In this document: positions 24,839 through 36,475 of the stretch, in pieces
Numbering within the stretch: the first letter of the stretch is position 1
How the letters are laid out: each line of letters starts with the position of its first letter
Assembly (NCBI GenBank): GCA_019633425.1
Contig: WSUB01000010.1
Location: 425,983 to 489,982 of the forward strand
Origin: Tulasnella sp. 424
Lineage: Eukaryota; Basidiomycota; Agaricomycetes; Cantharellales; Tulasnellaceae
DNA length: 64,000 bases
Reading direction: 5' to 3'
Notes under the pieces: model-generated
What the model was told of the DNA's origin: nothing
The model's database searches: none
The model's input: only the letters and a program-made list of their open reading frames with translations
Program-made: the position numbers and the translations under genes

Positions 24839-25812
24839 TCAATGGCTCTCGAGTCCTCCCGCTTCAAACCTCCTGAGCCAATCCTTAACCACAGTTCGCA
24901 TCTCTCTCCCGCTCTCTCCGTTCCAGAAATGTCCGGCGCCTTCTACACTAGCCGCCTGGAACGAACCTATCTCGGTTGCATGTCCTGTTGATCCGTTAGA
25001 AGACTGCTCTTGTCTCGTTCGCGCTGCCTTCAATCCCTCTATGCAAGTAGTATATCGACTATCCGACGTAAATGTGTCTTGTGTTCCGTATAGGAAGAGG
25101 ACGTCGGGCGAGGGGCCTGAAGTCGACGGAGCTGATACAAGGTCCTCCAGTGCCTTTCCGTATCTTTTGTGGTTGAACAACGTCAACCACATAGATACCC
25201 CCAAAGGAGGAGATAGAAGTACATATCCGATGCGGCGAGCTGGGTCTCTTGGTGGAAGGAAGCTTGGTGGAGGAGGGCAAAGGGACGTCACCAACGACCC
25301 GAACGAGTATCCCTGCATGATGAAGACATGGGGATATTAGGAACTTCTGCCATCTTGCTAACGTCTTCCCGGTTATACGCACGAAAAGTATGATGGTATT
25401 GACATCACTGACTGTCTCGCAACCCCATTTTATGAGCTGCTTCAAATCCTCTGCCTCTGGAAACCCTGTAAATGAGGCGGAACCAGAGGATCCGCCTACT
25501 CCACGACAGTTGTATTTAATGGCATGATACCCATCGTCGAGGAATATAGATGAAGCCCTTTGCAAAACCCTGCGGATTATCCGGTGTTAGCATGTCTGTA
25601 GGTGATGGATGGAGTTCACGGGCTTTTCAAACTCACGGATCATTCTTCTGTCCACCAAGCCTACTCCAAGGGTGCGTGAAGATTACTAGCTTGTTCCCTG
25701 TTGGAGAGACTGGTGTCGGGCGGATCAAGGTAACGTCGAGATGATCGGTCTCGTCCACATAGACGTCATAGTCTCTGTATTCCGGACTGTTGACAGCGGT
25801 CAGAGTAGACAT
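24839..25812 (-). CDS. Alpha/beta hydrolase, 3 exons
   Basis: This is a 278-residue alpha/beta-hydrolase-fold protein. Exons are 25637-25812, 25383-25569 and 24839-25312. The oxyanion-side region reads LVIFTHPWSRLGG, then YNCRGVGGSSGS, and the nucleophile elbow GYSFGS places the Ser in GxSxG near residue 125. The acid is probably the Asp of FLYGTQDTF, and the His is in VEGAGHFW near the C-terminus, so the catalytic triad appears complete. This architecture is shared with small fungal and bacterial serine hydrolases related to dienelactone hydrolase or to the YdjP/ABHD group; the substrate is unknown. I chose the ATG at 25812 because the upstream continuation of the frame has no ATG. Confidence 0.8.
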
Positions 25813-26534
25813 GGTGCTCCAGTTTCCTGTGTCTGCGACTAATGGGTCTTGGCGTCTTGTTGTTTTGCTAAATGGACGAAATGATGCTTTGCGAGACTGG
25901 GGGGGACGGAGGCGTATCCGTAGGACCAACGCGACACTTACGCTGAGCAAAGCGATAATAATTGCGGAGAAGTTTGACAGCTTTGTTTCTATTGCCACCT
26001 CCAACTGCTTGGTTGATGGAGCGTAGCCGCTGTGTGAATGCGAGCAGGGGCTGGTTGATTTTGGGCGGATGAGAACGCGAGACCAGAAGTGACCGAACGG
26101 ACGACGGAGTTTGATGTTTTAGATAGAGGTCCCAAGGTACGAAAGATTATGCTTAGCGCGACTTTTCCGCCGCGAAGAACGAAGGAGGGACTTGAGGCGT
26201 CGTGGGGAACATGTCCGCGACGTGGGACAATGGCATCCGTTGGGGGCCCCTGACAACCTGTGCCCCGACATCATCCCTTCAACTTTGTGTACTTCACTGA
26301 CTTCACCTACTCGGGACCACGTCAGCACGCTCTCTCCTCCTTCTCTTTCCATATCTTTTACCCCTTGCTCAATTCTACCTCTCTATCAAGTTTCGTTAAC
26401 TCATCAAGTGCGTATCTTGCTCGGTCGACATTCAAACCATCGATCGCATTTAACCCCTTCGGTCGACTAGCTTACTCAGACGTCCAACCGTCGTTTGACC
26501 ACTCATTACTATCGTTTGACACTGTATTTGAGAA
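25813..26534. other. Divergent promoter region
   Basis: This 720-base interval lies between the hydrolase and the gene at 26535. Pyrimidine-rich tracts around 26270-26400 look like promoter and 5' UTR of the plus-strand gene. No other gene is seen. Confidence 0.4.
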
Positions 26535-28463
26535 ATGGGGCTCCCAGATGAGCGTGCTCGAGGTTCAGTTGCCAACCTCATCGGTCGCTTTGAAAAGCAG
26601 ACCCGCCCGTCCGACGCTTCAGCGCCGGCTTCAACGCCTCCCAAAGTCATAGTTCCGGGCCGCGTTCTCCCGACAAATAAGCCTACCGAAACCTCTGGCC
26701 CCTCAGCGAGCTGGGTTAAGAAGAAGGATACCTTGCCACCTCAGTCACCCAAGGACAAAGCCAGCCTGCAGGCGACCGCCAATGGCGCCAACGCACCCAA
26801 GCCCATTGTCCCGCCGCCAGAGCCAGCGCCCGCCGAAACTACGATAGTCGCTGAGCCGGAAGCTGTGGCGGCGGTTGATCTCCGTGATGACAAGGATGGT
26901 GATTCACAGGAAGCGCAAGTTGCTCCGGTAGAGGAACCTGCAACACACGCATCAACAGCAGAGCCCAAGGAGGAACCTTTGGACGCTCCTGCCCCGTCGA
27001 CGTCTAGTCCACGTAAACCAGATCCTTCACCAAAGGTCGCTCGTCCAGGAACGGGGGGTTCGAAAGCCCCAACTGCGACATCCGCCAGGCCCTCGCAATC
27101 AGCTGCAACGACGTCGAAGACTGGTGGCTCGCCGACCAAGCCTGCACGTGCAGCGACGTCTTCATTGAACAAGGCGAAATCCACTCCAGCTCTGAAGAAA
27201 GGCGCTGAACCGGCATCTACCACGCCATCGCGGCCAAGTACTGCCAAGGCAAAAGACGCGAACCCCCCAGCTCAGCCATTGAAGCCTCAGTATACTGGGG
27301 CAAGTACAGCCTCCAACCCTCGACGTACCGTGGCCTCCACTGGTGCAGCCTCAGCAAGTGGCACGAAGACTCCAGCGACAGCTGGTGGCCCACCCCTCGT
27401 CAAGCCGCAACCTACTAGGCCGATCAAGACTTCACAGTCCAGCACGCTGTACGCACCAACGGCAGCAACGCTCGCGAGGCAACGTAAGGAAGAAGCTGGC
27501 CCACCACCGTCTGCAGGGAAGAAGGCTGCTATCTTGACTTCATCACCCACGACCCGGCCAAGAGCAGGGTCAACGAGCGGAGCGCCATCCGGTCTCAGAC
27601 CCCTTCAGTTGCCTCTGAAGAGCAGCGTCTCAGCGTCTGGAAGCACGAGAAGGATGGTATCTGTTTCAAGATCCTCCAAAGCGGATGTACCAGAAGGCGA
27701 GGGTCCTGCTGCTGCTGCTGCTGCTGCCAGTACCACCACTGTGCCCGCTCCGCGGGACCGATCACCTGCGAAGCGGACGCCCGTGAAGCCCTTCCCGAGC
27801 AGATCTCCGACAAAGTCACCCCTCTCAAAAGCTCAAATGGGCGGAACTGCTAGAATTGTTAAGAACGTTGGGGCCTGGGCAGGTGCCGTAGCCGCTGCTG
27901 GTCCTATAGCGGTGACTTCGGAGGAGTTGGTTCTTGGTGGGGAGCTTCCTGTACCTGAGGGCTCTGGAATGGAGGACGGGAAGGCCGTCGCTCCTGAGGC
28001 GCAGCAATTGGACGCAACTGCTGCCGAACCTGCGGCCGCCGCTGCGTCTTCGGGCTTGGCAGATGGGATGCCCGAACAAAACGGACCGGTTGACACCATC
28101 GACCAAACCCCCCCTGAACCTACGGCCCAGCCGGAGCCTGAGGAAGAACAAGAGGAAATCAAAGCAGGACATCACACCGACATCGAAGACACTGCGGCCG
28201 CGCCTTCCACCGCGGACGAACCTACAACCCCGGAGCCACAGGCGGTCGTACCAATCGTGGACGCTAATTCTGTCAATCCCGAAGAGTCGGAGCAGCTGCA
28301 GCAACCCGAACAAGACGAGATTGAGCAGATGGTCAATATGCTGGAAGCGCCGGGGAAAGCCTTGCACTTTGGGGCATCGTCTGACGAAGACGAAGCTGAT
28401 CCCGCGCCGGTTCAGCTGAGGACCGCCGAAAGCTCCATCCCCGATATTCCAAGTGACGGATGA
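26535..28463 (+). CDS. Large intrinsically disordered protein, 642 aa, single exon
   Basis: This is an unbroken 642-codon frame with an ATG start. I do not recognise a catalytic domain. The N-terminus has a short ordered-looking patch (GSVANLIGRFEKQ). The next 500 residues are rich in Ala, Pro, Ser, Thr and Lys, with many SP/TP sites. A poly-Ala tract is encoded by a GCT repeat near 27710-27729. The C-terminal third is acidic, with EEEQEE and SDEDEAD patches and a short helical segment (IEQMVNMLE). Such composition fits a scaffold or cytoskeleton-associated protein, but that is only a guess. It is divergent from the alpha/beta hydrolase. Confidence 0.75.
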   Translation: MGLPDERARGSVANLIGRFEKQTRPSDASAPASTPPKVIVPGRVLPTNKPTETSGPSASWVKKKDTLPPQSPKDKASLQATANGANAPKPIVPPPEPAPAETTIVAEPEAVAAVDLRDDKDGDSQEAQVAPVEEPATHASTAEPKEEPLDAPAPSTSSPRKPDPSPKVARPGTGGSKAPTATSARPSQSAATTSKTGGSPTKPARAATSSLNKAKSTPALKKGAEPASTTPSRPSTAKAKDANPPAQPLKPQYTGASTASNPRRTVASTGAASASGTKTPATAGGPPLVKPQPTRPIKTSQSSTLYAPTAATLARQRKEEAGPPPSAGKKAAILTSSPTTRPRAGSTSGAPSGLRPLQLPLKSSVSASGSTRRMVSVSRSSKADVPEGEGPAAAAAAASTTTVPAPRDRSPAKRTPVKPFPSRSPTKSPLSKAQMGGTARIVKNVGAWAGAVAAAGPIAVTSEELVLGGELPVPEGSGMEDGKAVAPEAQQLDATAAEPAAAAASSGLADGMPEQNGPVDTIDQTPPEPTAQPEPEEEQEEIKAGHHTDIEDTAAAPSTADEPTTPEPQAVVPIVDANSVNPEESEQLQQPEQDEIEQMVNMLEAPGKALHFGASSDEDEADPAPVQLRTAESSIPDIPSDG

Positions 28464-29288
28464 TCTTCTACGTAGATTCGATGGATTGCGACCGTCTTTT
28501 TGGTTGATACCCTTGTATCATATGCATTTACCGATGGCTGTGAATACTCCGTCGTCGCTAACATTCCTTCCTTCCATTTTTCTATTCCGAATCTCCATCT
28601 TTATTGAAAGTTGTCGCTCGCTCGCTTAATCTAATCTCTTCTTTTCAAAATATTGAGGGTCATATGCCATTTGGGCTTCGGGAACCATCCCGGTTAGGGT
28701 GCAGGCCTACACACACACGCGCGCGCGCATTCGAGATTTACAGGTGTTTAACGAAGATCTTTTGTATTTATTCAAAGGCAGAAAGAAGGGCGGAGGGTCG
28801 GACTTCGTCATCGTGTACTGCAAAGAGTCTGGCTAGTAGAAGTGGTAATACGATCCGAATAAGAAATACAGTGTGCCAGGCAGAACAGAATGACCAAGAT
28901 CGCGAAGGGAAGTGGTTAAGTACAGTGCATAGTGGTGGGCATATGAGTGTTCGGGATGTGTGAAGATGGGCACGGGCGTGGATGGCGATTTGGACCCGCA
29001 GCGAACTGGGCTGGGGTGGTGGCGGGTGGTGGTTGTCGAGTGGTATTAGGGGGGAAGGGAAAGAGATGTGCGCCGAGGGAGCAATCCCTGCGATTGTAGA
29101 ATACTTCTTTGGAGTGATAATTCTTCTTCGTTCGCTCAATTCCTCTTCATGAATAATAAAAATCGCCATCCAAGTGAGGCCCTGGAATCCGCGGGTGTGG
29201 CAGGGACTAGGCCAAGAGTTGTGTGGAATAGATAACCAAAGGAAAGAAAGAGATTTGGAGGACCGGGGTCACTCCGGTGAGGTCAACC
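28464..29288. other. Convergent intergenic region
   Basis: This is 825 bases between the ends of the disordered-protein gene and the minus-strand gene ending at 29289. It holds the 3' UTRs and the alternating dinucleotide tract at 28709. The frames present are short and unconvincing. Confidence 0.45.
28709..28730. repeat. Alternating AC/GC dinucleotide tract
   Basis: About 22 bases of alternating purine-pyrimidine, (AC)n followed by (GC)n. This is a simple repeat with Z-DNA-forming composition, located downstream of the disordered-protein gene. Confidence 0.8.
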
Positions 29289-30225
29289 TCACCAGTAGGA
29301 AGAGGACGCAAAGGCGGAAGGTGTGCACCGCCGTGAAGGTGATGATGTTGGTGCGGATGTCTGGGAGTTGACACGGAATTGGGGGGCACCATCTTCAGCC
29401 TCAGCGACCGTCCATACCTCTGGGGAGGAGAACTCGTCGAAGCACGGGAAGTCAAGTTGCAGGTCAAAGTCGTCAAGGTCGTCATCGGTGGAAGAGTCGT
29501 AGTCGGAGGGAGGGAGCATTGGGGAGAGGAGGATGGAGGAGTCGGAATCGGAATCGGAGGAGGAGGAGCGGGAGTGGAGTTCGCTAATGGAGGGGAGAAG
29601 GGAGGCCACGGGTTGGGCAGCAGCGATTAGAGAGACGTTGGCCAGAGTCGCTGCGAGGTTGTCGGTGGAGGCTTGCCTTGAGAGTGAAGTCCGGCTGACG
29701 GCTGCGGAAAAGCAATAATCGATGGAATGGTCAGAATTGGAATCTCCACGTCGTGGGGTGTTAAGCCCAGTAGGGGAGAGGCAACTTACATCCACGGAGC
29801 TTCTTGCTAGAGACGCTGCCAGGACGGATGGCAAGGTCTTCGAGAGAGACGGAGACGGGGCGAGAGGAGGGTCGGCTGTTCTCCTTGTTGCCGAAGCGGT
29901 CCTCATCAACGTCCATCGTATAATCGAAGTCGTCCATATCGTCGGTGGTGATCTTGGAGTTGCGCCAGTTGCCTTGACCGAGAGCAGCAGCAGATGGTCG
30001 CTTGTGAGCGGTGGTGGCCGAGTGATTGGACCTGATGGAGAGGCCGCTCTGCTTGCGGCGGACGTCGTGGCCCTTGTGCGCTTTCTGGCGTTCCCGTTCG
30101 TATTCGATGCGAGCCTTGGCTTCGAGAGCGTCCATTGCGAAGGTGTCGGTGTTGAGGGAGAAGGTGCGTAGAGAGGACTGGGAGTTGTTGCGAGAGGAGG
30201 AAAAGAATGGAGAGGTGGTGGGCAT
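29289..30225 (-). CDS. Ser-rich hypothetical protein, 2 exons
   Basis: Exons are 29790-30225 and 29289-29701, giving 282 aa; the intron has a consensus GTAAGT donor and both phases agree. I do not recognise the family. Features seen are a Ser/Asn-rich N-terminus, a basic predicted helix near residues 30-55 (DALEAKARIEYERERQKAH), an acidic patch (DDMDDFDYTMDVDED), a KEN-box-like NKENSRP, Ser-rich repeats and a second acidic patch (STDDDLDDFDLQLDF). The KEN box and SP sites would suit a cell-cycle-degraded protein; this is inference from short motifs only. Confidence 0.65.
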
Positions 30226-31177
30226 ATTTGAGGGCGTAGATTTTATGGGTCGATATTTAGAAGGGGGGGTTGCGGATGACGGAGGAGGACGTGTTTAACC
30301 TCGTGAACTGCGTAGGAACTAGAGCGCAGCGGTGCGAGGGTGCTCAGTAGGGGGACGGGGGGGAGGAGAAGGGAGACAGAGAGCTGAGGGACTCACGCTC
30401 AGTCCACCTTGGGATTTCTTTATAACGGGGCCGGGAGTCGCAGCCCACTGATGGGAAGGGAATATCCCGGGAGGGAACACGCGGCAACTTTTTGAGACTG
30501 ATGTCGGTTACCCATCACCTGCAATAAGATAATCGGATCCAACGACGGCACTGGCGGTGTAAGGCTGACGACTCCTTGGGCTTCCATCTTTCCACTTGAC
30601 GCTCGTTGAGGACTTTAGGCGCCCCCCTGGCTTCTCCTTTCGGCAGTGGCAGTCCACGAGATTGGTCGAGGGTGGTTATGCACATGAGGCTAGAGTCCTT
30701 TCTGCCCGGGTCTTCCGAGCTCTCACCGTACCTCGACAAATTAACCTCTGCACCCCACTACTTTCCCTCTTCCCATATTCGCCATTTTAACCTCCTCATC
30801 TGATAGTTGGCAGTTCCGTGGCGCTCGTACACATTTGGGGATTAGGTGTTTATCCCTCACATCGGGAGACGGGAAAAAAATAGTAGACCGGCCGATCGCC
30901 CAGGTGTATGCAGATGTAACGTTTTGCCACTACAAGTTCCGGATCCTCTCGCAAGGTTCCTTAGCATATGTTACTTTGTTTTTCCATTGAAAGCGAAACT
31001 GCGAGGAATGGAATGAGCCACAGTCAGGCCCACCCAAGTTGAGGCTTTGCAGTGACGAGAGACTCCATGTTGCCCATCAAAGCTAGTTCCTAGCTGACCC
31101 CGCTGTCGTCCTCAAAAAGCACCGCGGCAGGAAAAGGCTGCCATGTTCAACGTTACCCTTTTGACAATCGTTGAACG
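30226..31177. other. Divergent intergenic region, no gene seen
   Basis: This is 950 bases between two divergent genes. The G-rich stretch near 30340-30365 and surrounding low-complexity sequence are probably promoter. Frames shorter than 80 codons here show no family resemblance. Confidence 0.45.
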
Positions 31178-33264
31178 ATGCCCTCTTCTCCCTCACTTTC
31201 CTCAAAACCACGCTTTGCTGCTTCAGTCCGTATCGACCCCAGGTTGCTGCACCCAAACCCGCAATCCACCCGTTCCAATTCGCATATCCGACTCGCCAAG
31301 ACAACGGTCCTGGGTCTTCTTATCGTCGCCCTGGGATATGGCTTTGCAAAAGTCCTACACGATTTGTTCACCGATACCTCGGTTCCGTTCGAATTCGGCT
31401 CAGGTAACCATATTTCAGAGGAGTCGCGCTACATCACATCGCAAGATGGCCCCGCGGCAGGTGTCGAATCGAACCCGCTCCTATTCCATCATGGAAGAGA
31501 CCCGTCTGGCTGGGCAGACATCCGGGATCTAGACCAGAGAGGCCATGGAGTGGTGGGAAAAGACGAAGGCCCGTCGGGTGTCCTGAGGTCCGTATCATCC
31601 CCCGATAATCGCACGCGTACGCGTACACAGGACGTTGAGCTGTATTTCTGCCACTCGTTTCCAGTGGTCCCGAAATAAACGGTGGCAAGGCGAAGAAAGG
31701 ATCCAGGGACCCGGCACTCGCTAAAGAACGTCCCTCCCTCCAAGCTCACGGGGAAGACGCGGGGTCTCACAGCCCAGCCTCCTCAGCTGAAGCCGACATC
31801 CCCATTTCACAGCCCCTTTCCCGTTCGTCCAAAATCGACGAAACGGCACCCAGGGGAGACCTCTGGAAGCGACAGAGGCTGACGACCAGCGCTGCAGCAG
31901 ACATCGCACTCTGCGGGACGTCCCCCTGTCGTGTTTTGCTCCCGGGGTGGATAGGAGGAGATGGCGTCCAGGCTCAACAACAGCTCGTCCAAATTGGTCT
32001 GCTGACGTCCTCATTAAACGATGCGTATCGACGTCAAGCACGTTCTGGACCTTTTTCGCCTGGAATTGCAAATGGAAACGGTGGAAGCCTTTCCACGACC
32101 ATAGAGGACCCGACGTTCGGCCCGTACGTCCTTGTCCTACCCAACGTTTCTAAACGCCGGATGGGATCGTGTTTCAAACAACCCTTCGAATTCTACTACG
32201 ATGCTTCCCCTGAAGCGTTACAGGAATTCGGGATCGAGCGTACAGCCACGTTCGAAGAGTTCCTCGGATGGGTTTCAACACGCGAAATTCGACCCAAAGT
32301 CCAAATCGTCGTCATCGAGCGGACCCCTCGAAACACTTCAGCTCTTCTTCCATTTGGAAGCGAAGTTCGCGAAGTCTGGCCTTTGACTCCCGAACAAGGT
32401 GGCTCTCCGTCGGAGATCCTTTACGACTACGACTTCCCACCGGACGCTCCAAAGCACAAATACTGCCTCCACGAAAACCCAAAGGCGTCTAGATTGGTTT
32501 TTCATGGTAGGAGACCAGAGACGACAGTCTACCCTCCTGTGATATCTGGAGGGGACAATGTGATGAAGGCTGCAGTGATGGAGGCGTTTGGCTTTAGGAG
32601 AACTGGAAGCGAGGAAGCGAGTTACGTTCCTGTTGGATATGCACCGGACGTTTATGTGGTCGATTGGGAGTCGAACCTTCCGGTGTTCAACCCGTCTGGA
32701 CTGTCGACCGGTGCACCAGAAACCCTAGTTACAGATGGAGGAGAGCAGGTACAGACGCAGAAACGATTGGGTTCGCCACCTCGTTCCAAGTCCAACAACC
32801 CGAAGAAGAAGAACATTGCAGATAACCTACTGCCATATCATCCGGCGTGGACGAAGCTGTTAGATGACGCTGCGCTGTCACTTTCGCCCTACCTGGCCGT
32901 TCATTGGCCCGTAGGAGCTGTTTCACAGTCCTTCCTTCCCTCATGCACCGCCCTCCTAATTCGAACCTTAATTTCACTTCTACGAAAGCCGGAGAACAAG
33001 GATGTTCAGACGGTTTACCTGGCTACGGACGTTCAGCCTTTCAACGATTTCAGGTTGCCACCACCAAAGGGAGGCGATGAGGAACCGGGCCAGGAAGACG
33101 GATTTCCAGCTTTGCGGATGTTCTTGGATGCGTTTGATAACGGTGGATTGCTGGAGGGCTACAGCCTGACAGGGGTGAGCGGTCTTCTTGGGGAAGTTAA
33201 GGATGACGATGGCGTGAGGGTGCTGGATAAGATCGCTCTGGAGGAAATCGACCAGGAGTATTAG
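31178..33264 (+). CDS. Type II membrane protein, glycosyltransferase-like (possible O-fucosyltransferase family)
   Basis: Exons are 31178-31587 and 31665-33264, giving 669 aa. A basic cytoplasmic tail of about 40 residues precedes one membrane segment (TVLGLLIVALGYGFAKVL, about 43-60), then a large luminal-type region. This is Golgi glycosyltransferase topology. The region CGTSPCRVLLPGWIGGDGVQ, followed by LVLPNVSKRRMGSCFKQPFEFYYD, resembles the N-terminal part of a fungal family related to GDP-fucose protein O-fucosyltransferases, with a region containing SFLPSCTALLIRTLI near the C-terminus. I recognise this only from general pattern, so the enzymatic call is weak. The frame continues smoothly through the splice at 31587/31665, which rules out two separate genes. 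Confidence 0.7.
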
Positions 33265-33650
33265 CCCTGCTTGATAGCAGGATGGCAGAGAGAGCAGATT
33301 TGCTCGTGACTGGGACTGAGCGTTGTGGATGGCCAAGGTAAGCGACTGTGTTGGATCGTGCTCCTCACTATGGGCTCATGATTGGCTTTGAAGTTCTTTC
33401 CTTGATCATATCGTCGACAATAGAGTGGGGGCAGGAGAAGCTCGAAACATTGTAGAAACGTTTGGATAGTTCTAGCTTGAGGATAGGTGTCAAGTCGCAC
33501 AGTCGAAGTAATATAAACCTCCATAGCATGGGCGGAATAGAATGAGGAGTACAAATGGCATACATCAACACGTAGCTGTGACACCAACAAAACGGAAGCG
33601 CTAATTGCGAAACAGATGATGAAAGGAAGGAGAGCCCATTCAAGATACGT
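33265..33650. other. Convergent 3' flanks
   Basis: This is 390 bases between the ends of the type II membrane protein gene and RPS10. No gene is seen. Confidence 0.45.
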
Positions 33651-34238
33651 TCACTCCCTTGGTGCGCCACGTCCAACACCACCATACGTCGGCCTGTAGC
33701 TGCCGGGTGCACCAGCATCCTTCTCGCCGCCGCCATCATCACGGCGACGGTACTCGTCGCGATCGCCACGGGGTGCGCGGTACGGACCGTCTCCTCCTCC
33801 GGCTCGGCCAGCTGGTCTTGAGGGACGAGCGGCCTTTTTGTGAGTTGCGGGGACGATTTCGGCGGGGAGATGTAGCCTGAAATGCGTGTCCAGCATAGCG
33901 TCAATGGCTTTGCTTCAACCGTAAGCGTCGAACCTCGCACCATTCACGAAGGTACTCGAGACCCTCATTAGTCAAGGTGTAATAGTAATATTGCCATGAG
34001 AATTGAGTCTTGACGTAGCCCTTGGAGGTGAGCGATTGCATGGCCTTGACGACTTCAAGGTTCGGGACGTCCAAGTCGTCGTGCTTGGGGGAGTTGTAGT
34101 CCTTCTTGGCGACCAATACACCCTCTGCAATTCCCAACCCCGGTCAGATCGTCAACGACTACGGCCAATCTTGAAGCACAACACACCCTTGAAGAGGTTT
34201 TCGTAGATGATGCGCCTGTTCTTCTTGGTAATAAGCAT
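33651..34238 (-). CDS. RPS10: 40S ribosomal protein S10
   Basis: This is a cytoplasmic small-subunit ribosomal protein. Exons are 34187-34238, 33941-34124 and 33651-33876, giving 153 aa. It starts MLITKKNRRIIYENLF, continues with GVLVAKKDYNSPKH, VVKAMQSLTSKGYVKTQFSW, YYYTLTNEGLEYLREWLHLP, and ends in the usual Arg/Gly-rich tail (RPSRPAGR, GRGAPRE). The winged-helix S10 domain is complete. It is divergent from GCV1 with 397 bases between starts. Confidence 0.96.
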
Positions 34239-34635
34239 GCTGGGCGACCTGTAGTTGTTGGAGGTTTGCTGTTAAATGCACCAAGTCCGAATTAGAATAG
34301 GCTTCAAGATACAAGGACGTTCTGCCGTACTGCGACTGGTTAAAGAGTGCACACTAGGCGGGACTGTCAAGGAGAGTGGAACGTTCATACGACGGACGTT
34401 TTGAGACCTGCACTCGGCTGTTCACTTACATTAGGCTTGACGTGCTCTGGACAGCGCTGAAAGCTTCAAATTCGATGATGAAACCAAAGTGGAATTCGAA
34501 CCGCAGGAATCGGAGGGGTGTGGTCCGTCCGAGGTCTTGCTGACGCAGCAGCGGGGACCTTTCACGGTGATTAGCACAATTTAGATTCTGCTTCCAACTA
34601 CCCAACTCCCTTCTGCACTCTTTCTTGCGGTTCCC
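34239..34635. promoter_or_regulatory. Shared divergent promoter, RPS10 / GCV1
   Basis: A 397-base interval between the starts of RPS10 and GCV1. I cannot identify specific factor-binding sites. Splice-like signals near 34430 may reflect a 5' UTR intron of RPS10, common in ribosomal protein genes. Confidence 0.4.
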
Positions 34636-36361
34636 ATGTCACTCGCTGCTCGCTCTCTGCTATATTCATGCCGCTCTTCGGTCTCTCGACCGGCGCTGAG
34701 GGTAATCGGATCTTCGGCTGGGAGGTGGATGTCCTCAGCAGCACCGTCAACGCAGGTTAGGCAACGGAACTCCGCGATCCCGCAAGACGACGAGCTCAGC
34801 TGACTGGCGTCGTCATTTTCTAGCTCTCGAAGACCGGTCTTTATGACTTCCATGTCGCTAACGGAGCTAAGATGGTGCCATTCGCTGGGTACTCAATGCC
34901 ATTGCAATATGGGGATGTTGGAGGAGGTAGGTGTTGTTGACGTTAAACGCTGGAGCTACAGCGTAAACTGGCCATTGACACGACGGCCCTGCTACAGGTG
35001 CAGCTCATCACCACGTCCGAACCCAGGCTGGGCTCTTCGATGTCGGGCACATGGTTCAATCCTTGTACGTGCTTTTCGCAATCGACCTATTTTGGGAGGC
35101 TCCGCAACCTAATTTCACGCTTTTTCATCAGCATCACGGGACCAAGCGCAACCGCCTTCCTCGAATGGTTAACACCTTCAGCACTCTCTGAATTGAAGCC
35201 TTTCCATTCCACCCTTTCGGTTCTGTTGAACGACAAGGGTGGAATTATCGACGACACCGTCATTTGCAAACACTCGGACGACAAGTATTACGTTGTAACG
35301 AACGCGGGACGACGAGTCGAGGACCTGGCATGGTTTGAGCAAAAGCTTGCTGAATGGAACTCTAGTGATAAGAGTTCGTCTGGTAAAGTGTCGCTGGAAG
35401 TTCTGGACGGTTGGGGTCTGGTCGCGTTGCAAGGTTTGCCGTTAGCGGTCGTTTGCAGACCGCCTTTCGCTTAAGGCTTTCCCCACAGGTCCTGAAGCTG
35501 CAAAGGTTCTTCAAGCACATGTTAAGGAGGACCTCGGCAAGCTATACTTTGGCCAATCGGGTTACTTTGATGTAGCCGGTGTGAAATGCCACGTCGCTCG
35601 AGGGGGCTACACTGGGGAGGATGGGTTTGAAGTGAGCCTCGACTGCTGGCCACGGTCCCCACATATACTTACCCTGCCACAGATCTCCATTCCACCGGAG
35701 AAGACAGTCGAAATCACGGAACTGGTTAGCAAATCTCCCGTCCAATTGACTGGTCTAGGTGCTAGAGACAGTCTTCGGCTCGAGGCTGGCATGTGCCTCT
35801 ATGGGCACGACTTGAACGAAGACATCACACCCGTAGAAGCTGGGTTAAGCTGGGTTATTGGTTTGTCGTTGCGAACTCTGTAATTGGCGAGAGCTTCCCC
35901 TGACCGCTTCCGATCAGGCAAGTCCCGCCGTGAAAGCGGAACTTTCATTGGAGCCTCCACGGTGCTGCAACAACTCAAAGATGGACCTTCCAAGAGACGC
36001 GTAGGCTTTATTGTCGAGGATGCTCCAGCAAGAGGTAAGTCGCTCCGTCCTTCTTTCCGGTATTAATCTTACCGAATTCGCCTCAGAGGGAGCCAAGGTT
36101 TTCTCGCCCGCTGAAGAAGAGATTGGCGTTATTACATCTGGTATCCCTTCGCCAACTTTGTCGCAGAACATTGCGATGGGCTACATCAAGAATGGCTTCC
36201 ACAAGAAAGGAACCGAGGTGCTAGTGGAGGTTCGCAAGAAAATGAGGAAGGCCACCGTCCGACCTATGCCGTATGTGCCATGTCTTGAATTGTTTACAGT
36301 AAAGATCCTGACCTCGAGATTCTGCAGATTCGTTCCTGCGAAGTATCACAGGGAACCGTAG
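34636..36361 (+). CDS. GCV1: Aminomethyltransferase, glycine cleavage system T protein (mitochondrial)
   Basis: The T protein transfers the methylene group from the aminomethyl-lipoyl H protein to tetrahydrofolate, releasing ammonia, in mitochondrial glycine cleavage. Exons are 34636-34755, 34824-34926, 34998-35064, 35132-35433, 35489-35631, 35683-35860, 35918-36034, 36087-36270 and 36328-36361, giving 415 aa. The N-terminus ([15 protein letters not shown]) is a mitochondrial targeting sequence. Family blocks are [24 protein letters not shown], split here for length, then [47 protein letters not shown] and the terminal FVPAKYHR. All nine exons are in phase. Confidence 0.95.
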
Positions 36362-36475
36362 AGCAATCGGCGGTAGAACCCGAGTTTCAGATTCGAGTGG
36401 CCTCAAATCATGTTTCAACACATCCATATCTAGCACTGTATATTCCTCAACAGATCCATGTCACATTTCGTATCT

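Noticed and set aside
25813..26004. Upstream extension of the alpha/beta hydrolase with a hydrophobic segment
   Set aside because: The extension has no ATG (it would need TTG) and contains a possible splice donor; the ATG at 25812 fits the domain start.
31936..33264. Separate 442-codon gene
   Set aside because: The frame continues upstream across the splice at 31587/31665 without a start at 31936; it is the second exon of one gene.
34440..34540. Possible tRNA on the minus strand (B-box-like GGTTCGAATTCC)
   Set aside because: No matching A box or acceptor stem could be found; no tRNA or rRNA is supported anywhere in the window.
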